NCBI GenBank assembly: GCA_963702075.1
Contig: OY969703.1
Location: forward strand, 1,984,001-2,048,000
Origin: VAYN01 sp963702075
Lineage (GTDB): Bacteria > Actinomycetota > Thermoleophilia > Solirubrobacterales > 70-9
Reading direction: 5' to 3'
Length of the DNA stretch: 64,000 nt
Below are positions 48,279 through 57,149 of this stretch, in pieces. Position numbers and translations under genes: made by a program. Numbering within the stretch: the stretch's first letter is position 1; every line of letters starts with the position of its first letter. A model generated the notes under the pieces. It searched no databases. It saw nothing but the letters and a program-made list of their open reading frames with translations, and was not told the DNA's origin.

Positions 48279-49307
48279 CTAGTCGCTGTAGACGGTCTCG
48301 AAGTAGCGGGAAAGCTCGCGGGCGGCGAGGCGGACCGAGGCAATCGCGGTCGCGTAGTCCATCCGCAGCGGGCCGACCACGCCGACCGCGCCGAGGTTGC
48401 GATGGGCGAGGCCGTAGTTGGCTCCGATCACGCTGACCGAGCGCAGTCCCGGTTGCGGGTTCTCGGCCCCGATCCAGAAGAAGACCGAGCGCCGGTCGAG
48501 CGAGGAGCGCAGCATCGCCAGCACGTCGGCCCGCCGCTCCAGCGCCGTCATCAGCTCGTCGGCGCGGGGCAGGTCCGGCAGGTGGGCGTCGGAGAGCAGG
48601 CGGGAGGTGCCCTCCATGTAGAGGTCGCCGCCCCCCTCGCCGACGAAGTCGGTGAAGGTGGTGCCGAGGGTGGCGACGAAGTCGGCCTCGATTCCGCTCA
48701 GCCCCGGATCGGCGAGCCTGGTCTCGATCATCCGCGCCCCGACGCCGAGACCCGAAAGCGACTCGTTGAGGTAGCTGGAGGCCCACTCGACCAGGCCGCG
48801 GTCGAGCAGGCGGTCGAACTCGAAGACCCGACGGGTGACGTCTCCGGTCGAGGCGATCCCGATCACCACGACCTTGTTCGGCTGCAGTTGCAGGACCTCG
48901 ACCCGGTGGATCGTCGCCGTCAGGCTCGGCGCCGGTGCGGTCGCCATCGCCACCAGGTCGGTGACTTCGGCCAAGGCGACGGTGGTCTCCCGCATCGCCG
49001 CGTCGACCTCGCGGCGCAGGCGCGAGAGCTCGAGCTCGACTCCCGGCTCGGCCGGCATCGACCCCGATTCGAGCATCGAATCGACGTAGCGACGGTAGCC
49101 GGCGTCGGTGGGAACGCGGCCGGCCGAGGTGTGCGGGTGGGTCAGGTAGCCGGCCGCCTCAAGGGCCGCCAGCTCGGCGCGGACGGTCGACGGTCCCCAC
49201 TCCACCTCGCGGCGTTCCGCCACCTCTTTCGAGGGCACGGGACGGGCGGTGTCGAGGTGGGCGTCGACGACCAGCCGCAGGATCAGCTCTTGGCGCTCAG
49301 AGAGCAT
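48279..49307 (-). CDS. hrcA: Heat-inducible transcription repressor HrcA
   Basis: 342 aa. N-terminal winged helix (LSERQELILRLVVDAHLDT, STVRAELAALEAAGYLTHPHTSAGRVPTDAGYR) and the C-terminal GAF-like domain of HrcA (YGLAHRNLGAVGVVGPLRMDY). It represses chaperone genes through CIRCE. Upstream, AGGAGG is part of a 15-nt palindrome (49319-49333) overlapping the preceding stop; no CIRCE is present before it. Confidence 0.95.
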   Translation of the reverse strand: MLSERQELILRLVVDAHLDTARPVPSKEVAERREVEWGPSTVRAELAALEAAGYLTHPHTSAGRVPTDAGYRRYVDSMLESGSMPAEPGVELELSRLRREVDAAMRETTVALAEVTDLVAMATAPAPSLTATIHRVEVLQLQPNKVVVIGIASTGDVTRRVFEFDRLLDRGLVEWASSYLNESLSGLGVGARMIETRLADPGLSGIEADFVATLGTTFTDFVGEGGGDLYMEGTSRLLSDAHLPDLPRADELMTALERRADVLAMLRSSLDRRSVFFWIGAENPQPGLRSVSVIGANYGLAHRNLGAVGVVGPLRMDYATAIASVRLAARELSRYFETVYSD

Positions 49308-49330
49308 GCCCCGCAGTCTAGGAGGCCCTC

Positions 49331-49723
49331 CTACAACTCAAGTTCCGCTTCGGCGTTCTTGATGATCTGGGTCTCACCCTGGGCGGCGACGGTGTCGACC
49401 ACGACACGATTGCCCTCGACCGATTTGATCGTGCCGGAGACGACGATCTCCTGCTCGGGCATGCCCATCCCGCGCATCTGCACCGAGAGCCGCTTCAGCG
49501 CCCGCGGGTCGCCGTCGGCCAGGGCGGCGTTGGCCTTCGCCATCAGCCCCATCGAGTAGAGGCCGTGGAGGATGTTGCGCGGCAGCCCGACGGCTTTGGC
49601 GAACTCGTCGTCGATGTGGATCGGGTTGAAGTCCCCCGAGGCGCCTGCGTAGCGATGCGGTAGGTACTTGTCGGGCGTCACCCGCAGCTCCGGGGCCTGG
49701 TCGCCCACGTTCAGATCAGCCAT
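49331..49723 (-). CDS. MaoC-family dehydratase (HadB-like)
   Basis: 130 aa single hot-dog domain with the hydratase 2 motif YAGASGDFNPIHIDDEFAKA, carrying the catalytic Asp and His, and LPRNILHGLYSMGLM. Together with the next gene upstream it resembles the mycobacterial HadAB (3R)-hydroxyacyl-ACP dehydratase pair of fatty acid elongation. ATG 49723 begins 1 nt after the partner's stop. Confidence 0.88.
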   Translation of the reverse strand: MADLNVGDQAPELRVTPDKYLPHRYAGASGDFNPIHIDDEFAKAVGLPRNILHGLYSMGLMAKANAALADGDPRALKRLSVQMRGMGMPEQEIVVSGTIKSVEGNRVVVDTVAAQGETQIIKNAEAELEL

Positions 49724-49724
49724 T

Positions 49725-50165
49725 TCAAACCCCCCTCACGATCAGCGTCCAGGTTCCGCGCACGACCTGGGCGCCGTCCTGGTTGACCGAGTTGGTCTCG
49801 AACACGTAGAAGCCTTTGCCGTCCCTCTCCTCGATCGAAAGGCATTTCGCGGTGGTCGTGATCTCGTCACCCGAGCAGGCCGGCTCGTCCCACTCGAACT
49901 GCTGGCCGCCGTGGACCATCGCCGCGAAGTTCATCGCCACGTCGGGGTCGAACATCGCCGGCGCCATCGCCGGGCTGCTGTAGACGACCGCGAACATCGG
50001 CGGCGCCACCACGTCGCGGAAGCCCGCCGCGCGCGCCGCCTCGACGTCGAGGTGCACGGGGTTGTCGATCCCCAGCGCGTTCGCGTACTCCCTGATCTTC
50101 TCCCGCCCCACCTGGTAGGTGCTGGCGGGCCATTCCTTGCCTACCGCATCGGTCTTGAGTGCCAT
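49725..50165 (-). CDS. MaoC-like N-terminal domain dehydratase subunit (HadA-like)
   Basis: 146 aa. The FAS1-type dehydratase N domain is shown by YQVGREKIREYANALGIDNPVHLD, AAGFRDVVAPPMFAVV, and HGGQQFEWDEPACSGDEI. It lacks the catalytic Asp-His motif of its neighbour, as expected for the structural half of a HadAB/HadBC heterodimer. Both are likely required for activity in fatty-acid synthesis. Confidence 0.87.
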   Translation of the reverse strand: MALKTDAVGKEWPASTYQVGREKIREYANALGIDNPVHLDVEAARAAGFRDVVAPPMFAVVYSSPAMAPAMFDPDVAMNFAAMVHGGQQFEWDEPACSGDEITTTAKCLSIEERDGKGFYVFETNSVNQDGAQVVRGTWTLIVRGV

Positions 50166-50210
50166 GGGCGGGCAATCTACCTGGCCACGCAGCCAGGAGG
50201 CAATGAAGAG

Positions 50211-52004
50211 CTACTCGTCGATCTCGAGCACCGCAAGGAACGCCTCCTGCGGCACTTCCACCCGGCCGACCGCCTTCATCCGTTTCTTGCCCGCTTTCTG
50301 CTTCTTCAAGAGCTTGTTCTTACGGGTGACGTCGCCGCCGTAGAGCTTCGCGGTGACGTCCTTGCGCAGCGCCTTGACGGTCTCGCGGGCGAGGATGTTG
50401 GAACCGACCGCGGCCTGCACGGGGACGTCGAAGAGCTGACGCGGAATCGTCTTGCGCAGGCGGCCGACCAGGCGCTTTCCCTGGTCGTAGGCGAAGTCGC
50501 GGAAGACGATGATCGAGAGCGCGTCGACCTTCTCGCCGGCGAGCAGGATGTCGACCTTGACCAGGTCCGAGACGCGGTTGCCGATCGGCTCGTAGTCGAG
50601 CGAGGCGTAGCCGCGGGTGTTGGACTTGAGCAGGTCGAAGAAGTCGAGGACGATTTCGGCCAGCGGCAGGTCGTAGCGGATCTGTACCCGCTCGGGGCTG
50701 AGGAAGTGCATGTCGACGTGGGTGCCACGGCGCTGCTGGCAGAGCTCCATCACGGCGCCGACCTGCTCTTTCGGGCAGATCAGCGTCGCCCTGATGTAGG
50801 GCTCTTCGATCGTCTCGATCACCCCCGGGTCGGGGAGATCGGTCGGGCTGTGCACCTCCTTGTGCTCGCCATTGGTGAGGTTGACCTCGTAGCGCACGTT
50901 CGGCGTCGTCGCCAGCAGGTCGAGGTCGTACTCGCGCTCCAGCCGCTCGCGCACGATCTCCATATGGAGGAGGCCGAGGAAGCCGCAGCGGAAGCCGAAG
51001 CCGAGCGCCTCGGAGGTCTCCGGCTCCCAGGAGAGGGCGGCGTCGTTCAGCGACAGCTTCTCGAGCGCGTCGCGGAGGTCTTCGTAGCGGTCGGTGTCGA
51101 TCGGAAAGAGGCCGCAGAAGACCATCGGCCGGACCTCGCGATAACCCTCCAGCGGCTCGGCGGCCGCGTTGCCCTGCGAGGTCAGGGTGTCGCCGACGCG
51201 CAGCTTGGTCACGTCCTTGATCCCGGTGATCAGGTAGCCGACGTCGCCCGCGTCCATTCCCTGCACACCGATCATCGTCGGGCGGAAGAAGCCGATGTCG
51301 TCGATGTCGGCTTCGGTCCCGTTCTGCATCGCCAGAATCCGCTCGCCCTTGCGGAAGGAGCCGTCGACCATCCGCACGTAGGCGATCACCCCGCGGTAGG
51401 GGTCGAACTCCGAGTCGAAGATCAGGGCGCGGGTCGGGGCGTCGGCCTTGCCGCGCGGGGGCGGGATGCGCGCGACGATCGCCTCCAGCACCTCCGCCAC
51501 CCCCTCCCCCGTCTTGGCCGAGATCCAGAGAGCTTCCTCGGGGTCGCCGCCGAGTAGGTCGGCGATCTCAGCGGCGACCCGCTCGGGCTCGGCGCCGGGC
51601 AGGTCGACCTTGTTGATCACCGGGATCAGCTCGAGGCCGTTCTCGATCGCCAGGTAGGTGTTGGCGACGGTCTGCGCCTCAACCCCCTGGGCGGCATCGA
51701 CGACCAGCAGCGCCCCCTCGCAGGCGGCGAGGCTGCGCGAAACCTCGTAGGAGAAGTCGACATGGCCCGGCGTATCGATCAGGTGCAGGTGGAAGACCTC
51801 GCCGTTGCGGGCCGTGTACTCGACCCGCACCGCCTGCGCCTTGATCGTGATCCCTCGCTCGCGCTCGAGGTCCATCGAGTCGAGCAACTGCGCCTGCATT
51901 TTCTTCGGATCAACGGCGCCGGTGAGCTCGAGGATGCGGTCGGCCAGGGTCGACTTGCCGTGGTCTATGTGGGCGATGATGCTGAAGTTGCGGATGTGGT
52001 CCAT
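50211..52004 (-). CDS. lepA: Elongation factor 4
   Basis: 597 aa. GTPase motifs AHIDHGKSTLADR, DTPGHVDFSYEV, NKVDLP. The LepA-specific C-terminus is present (SLDYEPIGNRVSDLVKVDILLAGEKVDALS; RKTIPRQLFDVPVQAAVG; ARETVKALRKDVTAKLYGGD; KKQKAGKKRMK). It back-translocates or aids stalled ribosomes under stress. ATG 52004. A long palindrome lies upstream at 52040-52121. Confidence 0.97.
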   Translation of the reverse strand: MDHIRNFSIIAHIDHGKSTLADRILELTGAVDPKKMQAQLLDSMDLERERGITIKAQAVRVEYTARNGEVFHLHLIDTPGHVDFSYEVSRSLAACEGALLVVDAAQGVEAQTVANTYLAIENGLELIPVINKVDLPGAEPERVAAEIADLLGGDPEEALWISAKTGEGVAEVLEAIVARIPPPRGKADAPTRALIFDSEFDPYRGVIAYVRMVDGSFRKGERILAMQNGTEADIDDIGFFRPTMIGVQGMDAGDVGYLITGIKDVTKLRVGDTLTSQGNAAAEPLEGYREVRPMVFCGLFPIDTDRYEDLRDALEKLSLNDAALSWEPETSEALGFGFRCGFLGLLHMEIVRERLEREYDLDLLATTPNVRYEVNLTNGEHKEVHSPTDLPDPGVIETIEEPYIRATLICPKEQVGAVMELCQQRRGTHVDMHFLSPERVQIRYDLPLAEIVLDFFDLLKSNTRGYASLDYEPIGNRVSDLVKVDILLAGEKVDALSIIVFRDFAYDQGKRLVGRLRKTIPRQLFDVPVQAAVGSNILARETVKALRKDVTAKLYGGDVTRKNKLLKKQKAGKKRMKAVGRVEVPQEAFLAVLEIDE

Positions 52005-52039
52005 GGCGGGGGAGGAGTATGAGGGACGAGGGTGGTCGG

Positions 52040-52121
52040 CCGGCGGGTCCTGTCACGGCAGGGGACCCACCCCCATCGAGGACACCTCGATGGGGGTCCC
52101 CCCTACCGTGCCACCCGCCGG
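52040..52121. repeat. 82-bp imperfect palindrome between GT-C-like gene and lepA
   Basis: A perfect 13-bp core stem (ACCCCCATCGAGG, 52069-52081; complement 52085-52097) around ACA is extended by paired arms CACGG/CCGTG and CCGGCGGGT/ACCCGCCGG out to 52040 and 52121, with small asymmetries. It occupies most of the 127-nt spacer; there is no U-tract in either direction. It could be a terminator-like structure or an intergenic member of the palindromes seen in neighbouring genes. Confidence 0.75.
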
Positions 52122-52131
52122 AGCAGCGTCT

Positions 52132-54075
52132 CTAGCTACACGCTGCAGGACCAAGGTGGTCGTTCAACTGGAACACGACCGTCGGCGGCTTCTTCAGGAT
52201 GGGGAGAGCGCCAGCGTTCTCTAGCCATTTAGCCAGGGGTGGGTATGGAGGCTTGCCGGATTCCAGGCGGTCGCGGGTGGCTACGGCGTAGTCGTAGTTG
52301 CCTTCGTTCAGGAGGTGGAGGTATTGGTGACAGGTGGTTGGGGCTTCGAAGCCGCCATGGGGGCGCTTGATGCCTAGGTACTGGACTTCGTTGGAGAGGT
52401 CGGTGCCGTAGAGGGGGTATTGGCGGGTGCTGGTGGTGGCTATACGGGCGTCGCTGATGTCGCGGACCCAGGCGAAAGCGGCGTTTAGGCCCGGGGTCGT
52501 GAAGGTTGGGTCCTTGTAGCGATCCGCGAGGTAGTGCCGCTGGATCGGATATCCCACCGCGATGGCAAGCAGGAGAACCGGCCCGAGGGCCCAAGCGGGC
52601 CGGATCGCGGAGGTGCTCCCTTCCTTTGTCTCGCTATGCGAAGCAAAGGAAGGGAGCACCCTGCCGAGTGCCACCGGCAGCAGTGCTAGGCCGAGGATCA
52701 GGGCCGGGGCGAGGTAGCGGAGACCGGACTCGAAGCCTCGGGGCATGCCGTCGGGGCCGGAGGCGGACGTGGGGGCGATCAGCCATGCCAGCCCCGAGGC
52801 AATGGCCACCAGCGCGACGACGCGTTGGGTAGGCGTCCCCCGCAGCAGGCAGAGGAGCAAGCCGGCAGCAGCGGCACCGAGCAGCAGCGGCCAGAGGAGC
52901 CAGAGGCCGTGGTGGAGGCCTGGGAGGAACCAGTCGGACCAGACGCTGCCGTCGGTTAGGTAGCTGAGGACGGAGTGGGCTTCTCGACCGCCCAAGGCCT
53001 GCTCGGGGGCCGGGAGGTCGATCGGGCCTAGGTGGTGAACCCAGGGCAGCGGGTTGCCGGCGTGGATGAGATTGCGGAGGTACCAGTAGCCGCCCCCGGC
53101 GAGAGCGGCGACAAGGGAGGCACCAAGCACACGCCACCTGACTCCAGGCGCGGCGACTACCGCGAGGCCGACGACGAGGACCGCTGCCGGCAGCAGGAAG
53201 TTCAGCTTGGTCCCGGCGGCCAAACCGGCGGAGAGACCGACGACGAGGGCGGTACGAACGTTTCGTTCTCCGTTCAGCGCGATAGCCACGCCGGCCAGCA
53301 GGAAGAAGATCCCGACGATGTCGTTCCGTGCCTCCCCGGCCTGGTCGGCCAGGGCCGGGACGCTCAGCGCGATCGCCCCGAGCGCCAGGGACCACGGCGC
53401 CACTCGGAACGGCCGCCCTATGCACCAGCAGGCGACGAGGCAGCCTAAGAACCACCCCAGATTCAGCAGCGGCGAGAGGACGTCGCGATCGAACGCCAGC
53501 ATCCCCACCGCGTGGAATATTTCGCCGTTGGCGGGATAGAACCAGGCGAGGAACTGCGGGGCGATGAAGTGCAGCGACCACGTGTCGCCGCTCTGGAAGA
53601 ACCCTGCCGCGAACGGCCCGTGGTACCAGGTGCTGTCGAACCCGGTCATGCCAGTCGACAGCCGCGTCTTCACTCCCGCGGCGAAGTGGATTACCGCGAT
53701 CGCCGCGACCAGCAACGCGATCAGAGTTCCCCAGTCGCGCTCGCCCCGCCGCAGAGAGGGGATTCGGACCTTACTCAGCAGGGAGAGGTCCGACTCCCCT
53801 CTCTCCGGCGGGCGTGACGCAAACCTCCAAAGCAGCAGACCCACGAGGGCGACGAGCAAGAGGTACGGAACCGCCTCGAAAGCACCGAAGGAGCCGAGCA
53901 GCTCCGCCGGCCAGATCAGCAGCGCCAGCGCAATCACCGCAGTCGCAAGGTGCGCCGGAACCGCCTCGAACCGGGGCAGCAGCCACCTCCGCAGCGCGCC
54001 TCCGCCCAGGCACGCGAACCCACCGAGCAGCAGGATCTCCAGCACCCCCAGCAGATACCGCCCCGGTCCGAGCAT
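52132..54075 (-). CDS. Large polytopic membrane protein, GT-C glycosyltransferase-like
   Basis: 647 aa. About 12 hydrophobic helices, with an early extracytoplasmic loop containing GMTGFDSTWYHGPFAAGF, which recalls the acidic catalytic loop of GT-C polyprenyl-phosphate sugar transferases. A soluble C-terminal part (about 540-647) follows the last helix. It probably transfers a sugar on the outer face; donor and acceptor unknown. Two long palindromes are embedded in frame: one encodes the hydrophilic link PPERGESDLSLLSKVR between helices, another PSFASHSETKEGS between later helices. ATG 54075. Confidence 0.78.
   Translation of the reverse strand: MLGPGRYLLGVLEILLLGGFACLGGGALRRWLLPRFEAVPAHLATAVIALALLIWPAELLGSFGAFEAVPYLLLVALVGLLLWRFASRPPERGESDLSLLSKVRIPSLRRGERDWGTLIALLVAAIAVIHFAAGVKTRLSTGMTGFDSTWYHGPFAAGFFQSGDTWSLHFIAPQFLAWFYPANGEIFHAVGMLAFDRDVLSPLLNLGWFLGCLVACWCIGRPFRVAPWSLALGAIALSVPALADQAGEARNDIVGIFFLLAGVAIALNGERNVRTALVVGLSAGLAAGTKLNFLLPAAVLVVGLAVVAAPGVRWRVLGASLVAALAGGGYWYLRNLIHAGNPLPWVHHLGPIDLPAPEQALGGREAHSVLSYLTDGSVWSDWFLPGLHHGLWLLWPLLLGAAAAGLLLCLLRGTPTQRVVALVAIASGLAWLIAPTSASGPDGMPRGFESGLRYLAPALILGLALLPVALGRVLPSFASHSETKEGSTSAIRPAWALGPVLLLAIAVGYPIQRHYLADRYKDPTFTTPGLNAAFAWVRDISDARIATTSTRQYPLYGTDLSNEVQYLGIKRPHGGFEAPTTCHQYLHLLNEGNYDYAVATRDRLESGKPPYPPLAKWLENAGALPILKKPPTVVFQLNDHLGPAACS
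52612..52660. repeat. 49-bp palindrome inside the GT-C-like gene (type B)
   Basis: A 17-bp perfect stem (GGTGCTCCCTTCCTTTG at 52612-52628 with 52644-52660) encloses a loop that itself folds TCGC-TAT-GCGA. It is translated as part of a hydrophilic inter-helix loop and does not break the frame. Confidence 0.85.
53742..53814. repeat. 73-bp imperfect palindrome inside the GT-C-like gene (type C)
   Basis: AGAGAGGGGATTCGGACCT (53753-53771) pairs with 53786-53804 at 18/19 positions. Outer arms CGCCCCGCCG and CGGCGGGCG extend it to 53742 and 53814 with one bulge. The centre GGACC-CTCCC-GCTG resembles the loop region of the 65-bp element. It encodes a polar linker between the third and fourth helices, in frame. 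Confidence 0.8.
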
Positions 54076-54081
54076 GCGCCG

Positions 54082-55809
54082 TTACCGCCGCCGCAGCAGG
54101 CGGGTCATCTGCTCCAGCTCCTCGATCCGGAGCAGCTTCGCCACCGCGACGTAGACGAGGCCGCCGGCGCCGAGGCCGGTAACCAAGGAGACGATCTGAC
54201 CGACGAGGTCGCGACCGAGCGCCTGGTCGAGGACGTGCCAGACGAGCCAGCTCACGCCTGCCAGCGCTGCCGCGGCAATGGTGATCCTCACCGCGGTAGA
54301 GAACAGGCGCCCCAGCTCCAGGCCATCGAGTTCGCGGCGCAGGATCACCGCCTGGGCCACCACTGCCGCCGTCGTCCCGATTCCGGTGCCGGCGACGACG
54401 CCGCCGACCCCGAAGGGGGCGTAGAGGACCAGCGCCGCGAAGGCGGAGACGAGCAGGTCGATCAGCGCCAGGGTCGTCGCCCGCCAGGGCCGCTGGACGC
54501 TGAAGAAGGTCCGCGTCTGCAGTAGGTAGAGGCCGTTGGTCGGCAGCGAGAAGGCGAACCAGAAGAGAGCGGTGGCGACGAGGGTCGTTTCCGCCGGGCC
54601 GAATTCGCCGCGCTGATAGATGAGCCGGATCATCGGTTCGGCGAGGACGAGGATCGCCGCCGCCGCCGGCACCAGGACGAAGAGGATCTGCCGCATCCCA
54701 TTCGCCAGCGTCGCCCGCAGGTTGTCGTACTCGCCGGCGTTGGCAAAGCGCGCCAGGGCCGGAAAGAGGACGGTTGCGATCGCCACCGAGAAGATCCCCT
54801 GCGGCAGCTGGTAGAGGCGAAAGGCCTTGTCGATCGCCGCCGGCGCTTCTTCGCTGATCAGGGCGCCGAAGAAGCTGTTGATCAGCGCGTTGAAGTTGAT
54901 CAGGCCGAGGCTGATCGTCACCGGCAGCATCAGCAGCAGCACCCGCCGCACGCCGGGGTGGCGCCAGTCGAGGCTGAAGGTGAAGTGGAACGGCGTGTGG
55001 CGCAGGTCCCAGGTCGGGATCAGAAGCTGGACCAAGGTGCCGACGAGGATCCCGATCGCGTAGGCGTAGATCCTGTCCTGCCCGTGGAAGAGCGGCTCGA
55101 GGACGACGAGGACGAGGATGATCGTCAGGTTCCAGAACAGCGGCGAGATCGCGAAGGCGCCGAAGCGGTCGTAGCTGTTGAGGATGCCGACGACGATGCC
55201 GCTGACCCCGAGCAGGATCAGGATCGGGAAGAGGATCTGGGAGAGCGTGACCGTGAGGTCGATGACGCTCTGCTGGTTGAAGCTGGGAATGAAGAGGGGC
55301 ATGATCACCGGCGCCAGCAGCACGAAGAGGGCGGTGATCGCGCCCAGCACCATCGTCGCCAACAGCATCAGCGTCGAGGCGAGCCGGAAGGCCTCTTTGT
55401 AGGCCTTCTTGCCCAGCAGTTCGGTGAAGACGGGAACGAAAGCCGGCTGCAGCGCCGCATCGGCGAACAGGGCCCGGATCAGGTTCGGGACCTGGAAGGC
55501 AATCGTGAAGGCCGACATCGGCCCCTTCACCCCGTAGAAGCCGGCGGCTACCACTTCGCGGCCGAGCCCGGCGACACGCGAGGCGCCGGTGGCGATCGAG
55601 AAGAACGCGGTCGAGCGGGCGATCCGCCCGGCCTGGCGCCCCGGCGGCGGCTCGCGGGTGAATTCCTCCCCCGGTTCGAACGCCTCCGCCTCCCAGACAG
55701 CGAGGTCAGAGTTGATTGCCCGCTCGTCGGGATCGGGGATGTCAGGGGCCCTGGGCGTCTCCAAGCTGGTTGTCGGTCGGGGTTCGGAAGGCGCCCGAGG
55801 GCGTCTCAA
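54082..55809 (-). CDS. murJ: Lipid II flippase MurJ/MviN
   Basis: 575 aa, about 14 helices after a hydrophilic N-terminus of about 65 residues. MurJ motifs: RSTAFFSIATGASRVAGLGREVV, AFTIAFQVPNLIRALFADAALQPAFVPVF, and LPQGIFSVAIATVLFPALAR. It flips lipid II for peptidoglycan synthesis. Start taken as TTG 55809; its extra N-terminal region is unusual and the true start may be further in. Divergent from rpsT; a CTATAG (55813-55818) lies between them. Confidence 0.92.
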   Translation of the reverse strand: MRRPRAPSEPRPTTSLETPRAPDIPDPDERAINSDLAVWEAEAFEPGEEFTREPPPGRQAGRIARSTAFFSIATGASRVAGLGREVVAAGFYGVKGPMSAFTIAFQVPNLIRALFADAALQPAFVPVFTELLGKKAYKEAFRLASTLMLLATMVLGAITALFVLLAPVIMPLFIPSFNQQSVIDLTVTLSQILFPILILLGVSGIVVGILNSYDRFGAFAISPLFWNLTIILVLVVLEPLFHGQDRIYAYAIGILVGTLVQLLIPTWDLRHTPFHFTFSLDWRHPGVRRVLLLMLPVTISLGLINFNALINSFFGALISEEAPAAIDKAFRLYQLPQGIFSVAIATVLFPALARFANAGEYDNLRATLANGMRQILFVLVPAAAAILVLAEPMIRLIYQRGEFGPAETTLVATALFWFAFSLPTNGLYLLQTRTFFSVQRPWRATTLALIDLLVSAFAALVLYAPFGVGGVVAGTGIGTTAAVVAQAVILRRELDGLELGRLFSTAVRITIAAAALAGVSWLVWHVLDQALGRDLVGQIVSLVTGLGAGGLVYVAVAKLLRIEELEQMTRLLRRR

Positions 55810-55863
55810 TCGCTATAGTCGGCGGCCGCCCGGAGCCGGCTACCGCCGTCAGGGCGTTCGAAC

Positions 55864-56133
55864 ATGGCCAACATAGCCTCACAGAAGAAGCGGATACTGC
55901 GCAGCGAGCGCGAGCGCACCGAGAACCGGCTGCTGACCAGCACGGTCAAGACCCACTTCCGCCGGCTCGAAGCCGCGGTCGAGGGTGGCAATGCGGACGC
56001 GATCGCAACCGAGCAGCGCGACCTCGTCTCCAAGGTTGACAAGGCCGTGCAGAAGGGCGCCCTCCACAAGAACACCGGCGCCCGCAAGAAGGCGAAAGCA
56101 GCGAGGATCGCTGCCGGCGCCAAAGCCGCCTAA
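55864..56133 (+). CDS. rpsT: 30S ribosomal protein S20
   Basis: 89 aa, highly basic helical protein. It starts with MANIASQKKRILRSERERTEN and has a central VKTHFRRLEAAVEGGN and KALHKNTGARKKAK tail, as in S20. It binds 16S rRNA early in 30S assembly. A plus-strand TATAGT (55814-55819) is a candidate -10 with a 5' leader of about 38 nt. Its stop overlaps the convergent holA by 4 nt. Confidence 0.97.
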   Translation: MANIASQKKRILRSERERTENRLLTSTVKTHFRRLEAAVEGGNADAIATEQRDLVSKVDKAVQKGALHKNTGARKKAKAARIAAGAKAA

Positions 56134-57110
56134 GCAGCTCCTGCCGCAGCTTTCCTGAGCGCGATCGTCAGCGCCAGCTCGTCGCCGTAATCGGCGCCCC
56201 CGCGGCACCAGAGCTCGAGCTCGGCGAGCGCCTCGGTCGCCGAGCGCAGGCTTTCGAGGTCGGTGCCCTGGAGGCGGCGGACCAGCTGCTTCGCCGCGTA
56301 TGGGTGCATTTTCAGCGACGACTCAACCTGGTTCGGCGGGATTCCCTCGGCCAGCTGCGCGGCGGCAGCGCAGGCGCTGCGCAGGCGCGAGGCAAGGCCG
56401 TAGATCAGGCCGGTGACGTTCTCGCCCTGGCCGATCAGCCGCTCGCCGATCCGCAGCGCCGCCGCCCCGTCGCCTTCGATCAGCGCGTCGGAGAGGGACC
56501 AGACGACGGCTTCGGAGGTATCGGCGACCATCTCCTCCAGGTCGGCGACCGAGACTTCTCCTCCCTGCCCGGCCCAGAGCGCCAGCCGCTCCAGCTCATT
56601 GCGCAACCGCAGCGGGTTCGAGCCCATCCGCTCGACCAGCATCCGCGCCGCCGCCGGCTCCAGCCGGAAGCCAAGGCGCTGCGCCTCGCCGATCAGGACC
56701 CGAGGCATCTCCCGCGCTTTCGGAGCCTCGAATTCGTGGATCTCTCCGCCCGCGCCTTTGACCGCTTTGACCAGCTTCGCCGCGGCCTTGTCGCGGCAGA
56801 TCAAGACCAGCGTCAGGTCCGGCGGCAGGTCGCCCAGCGCCGCCGCCACCGGCTCCAGCTGTTTGTCGCGCCAGCGCTCGATCCCGTCGGCGAGCATGTA
56901 GCGCCGCGTCCCCATCAACGACATCGCCGGGATCGCCGCCAGCAGCGCCTCGTGGTCGGGCATGCCTTTCCCCTCGCCCGGCTCGAACACCTCCAGCGCC
57001 GCCGAGCCGCCCTCGCGTTCGGCGCGAGCGCGCAACCGCGCCCGGGTAGCGTCGATTTTCGCCCCGTCGTTGCCGGCGATCAGGTACAGCGGCTGCATCT
57101 CGGTGGCCAT
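56130..57110 (-). CDS. holA: DNA polymerase III subunit delta
   Basis: 326 aa. AAA-like N-domain YLIAGNDGAKIDATRARLRARAE, LMGTRRYMLADGIERW, RMGSNPLRLRNELERLALWAG, and the C-terminal helical collar. It is the clamp-loader wrench subunit. Presence beside rpsT and comEC is a conserved neighbourhood in many bacteria. Confidence 0.93.
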   Translation of the reverse strand: MATEMQPLYLIAGNDGAKIDATRARLRARAEREGGSAALEVFEPGEGKGMPDHEALLAAIPAMSLMGTRRYMLADGIERWRDKQLEPVAAALGDLPPDLTLVLICRDKAAAKLVKAVKGAGGEIHEFEAPKAREMPRVLIGEAQRLGFRLEPAAARMLVERMGSNPLRLRNELERLALWAGQGGEVSVADLEEMVADTSEAVVWSLSDALIEGDGAAALRIGERLIGQGENVTGLIYGLASRLRSACAAAAQLAEGIPPNQVESSLKMHPYAAKQLVRRLQGTDLESLRSATEALAELELWCRGGADYGDELALTIALRKAAAGAA

Positions 57111-57149
57111 CTGGAGCGAGTCTAGAACTCGCCCCGGCCCGCGAGCCCG

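Noticed and set aside
49308..49330. CIRCE operator before hrcA
   Set aside because: No TTAGCACTC-N9-GAGTGCTAA-like sequence is found; only the short GGAGG palindrome.
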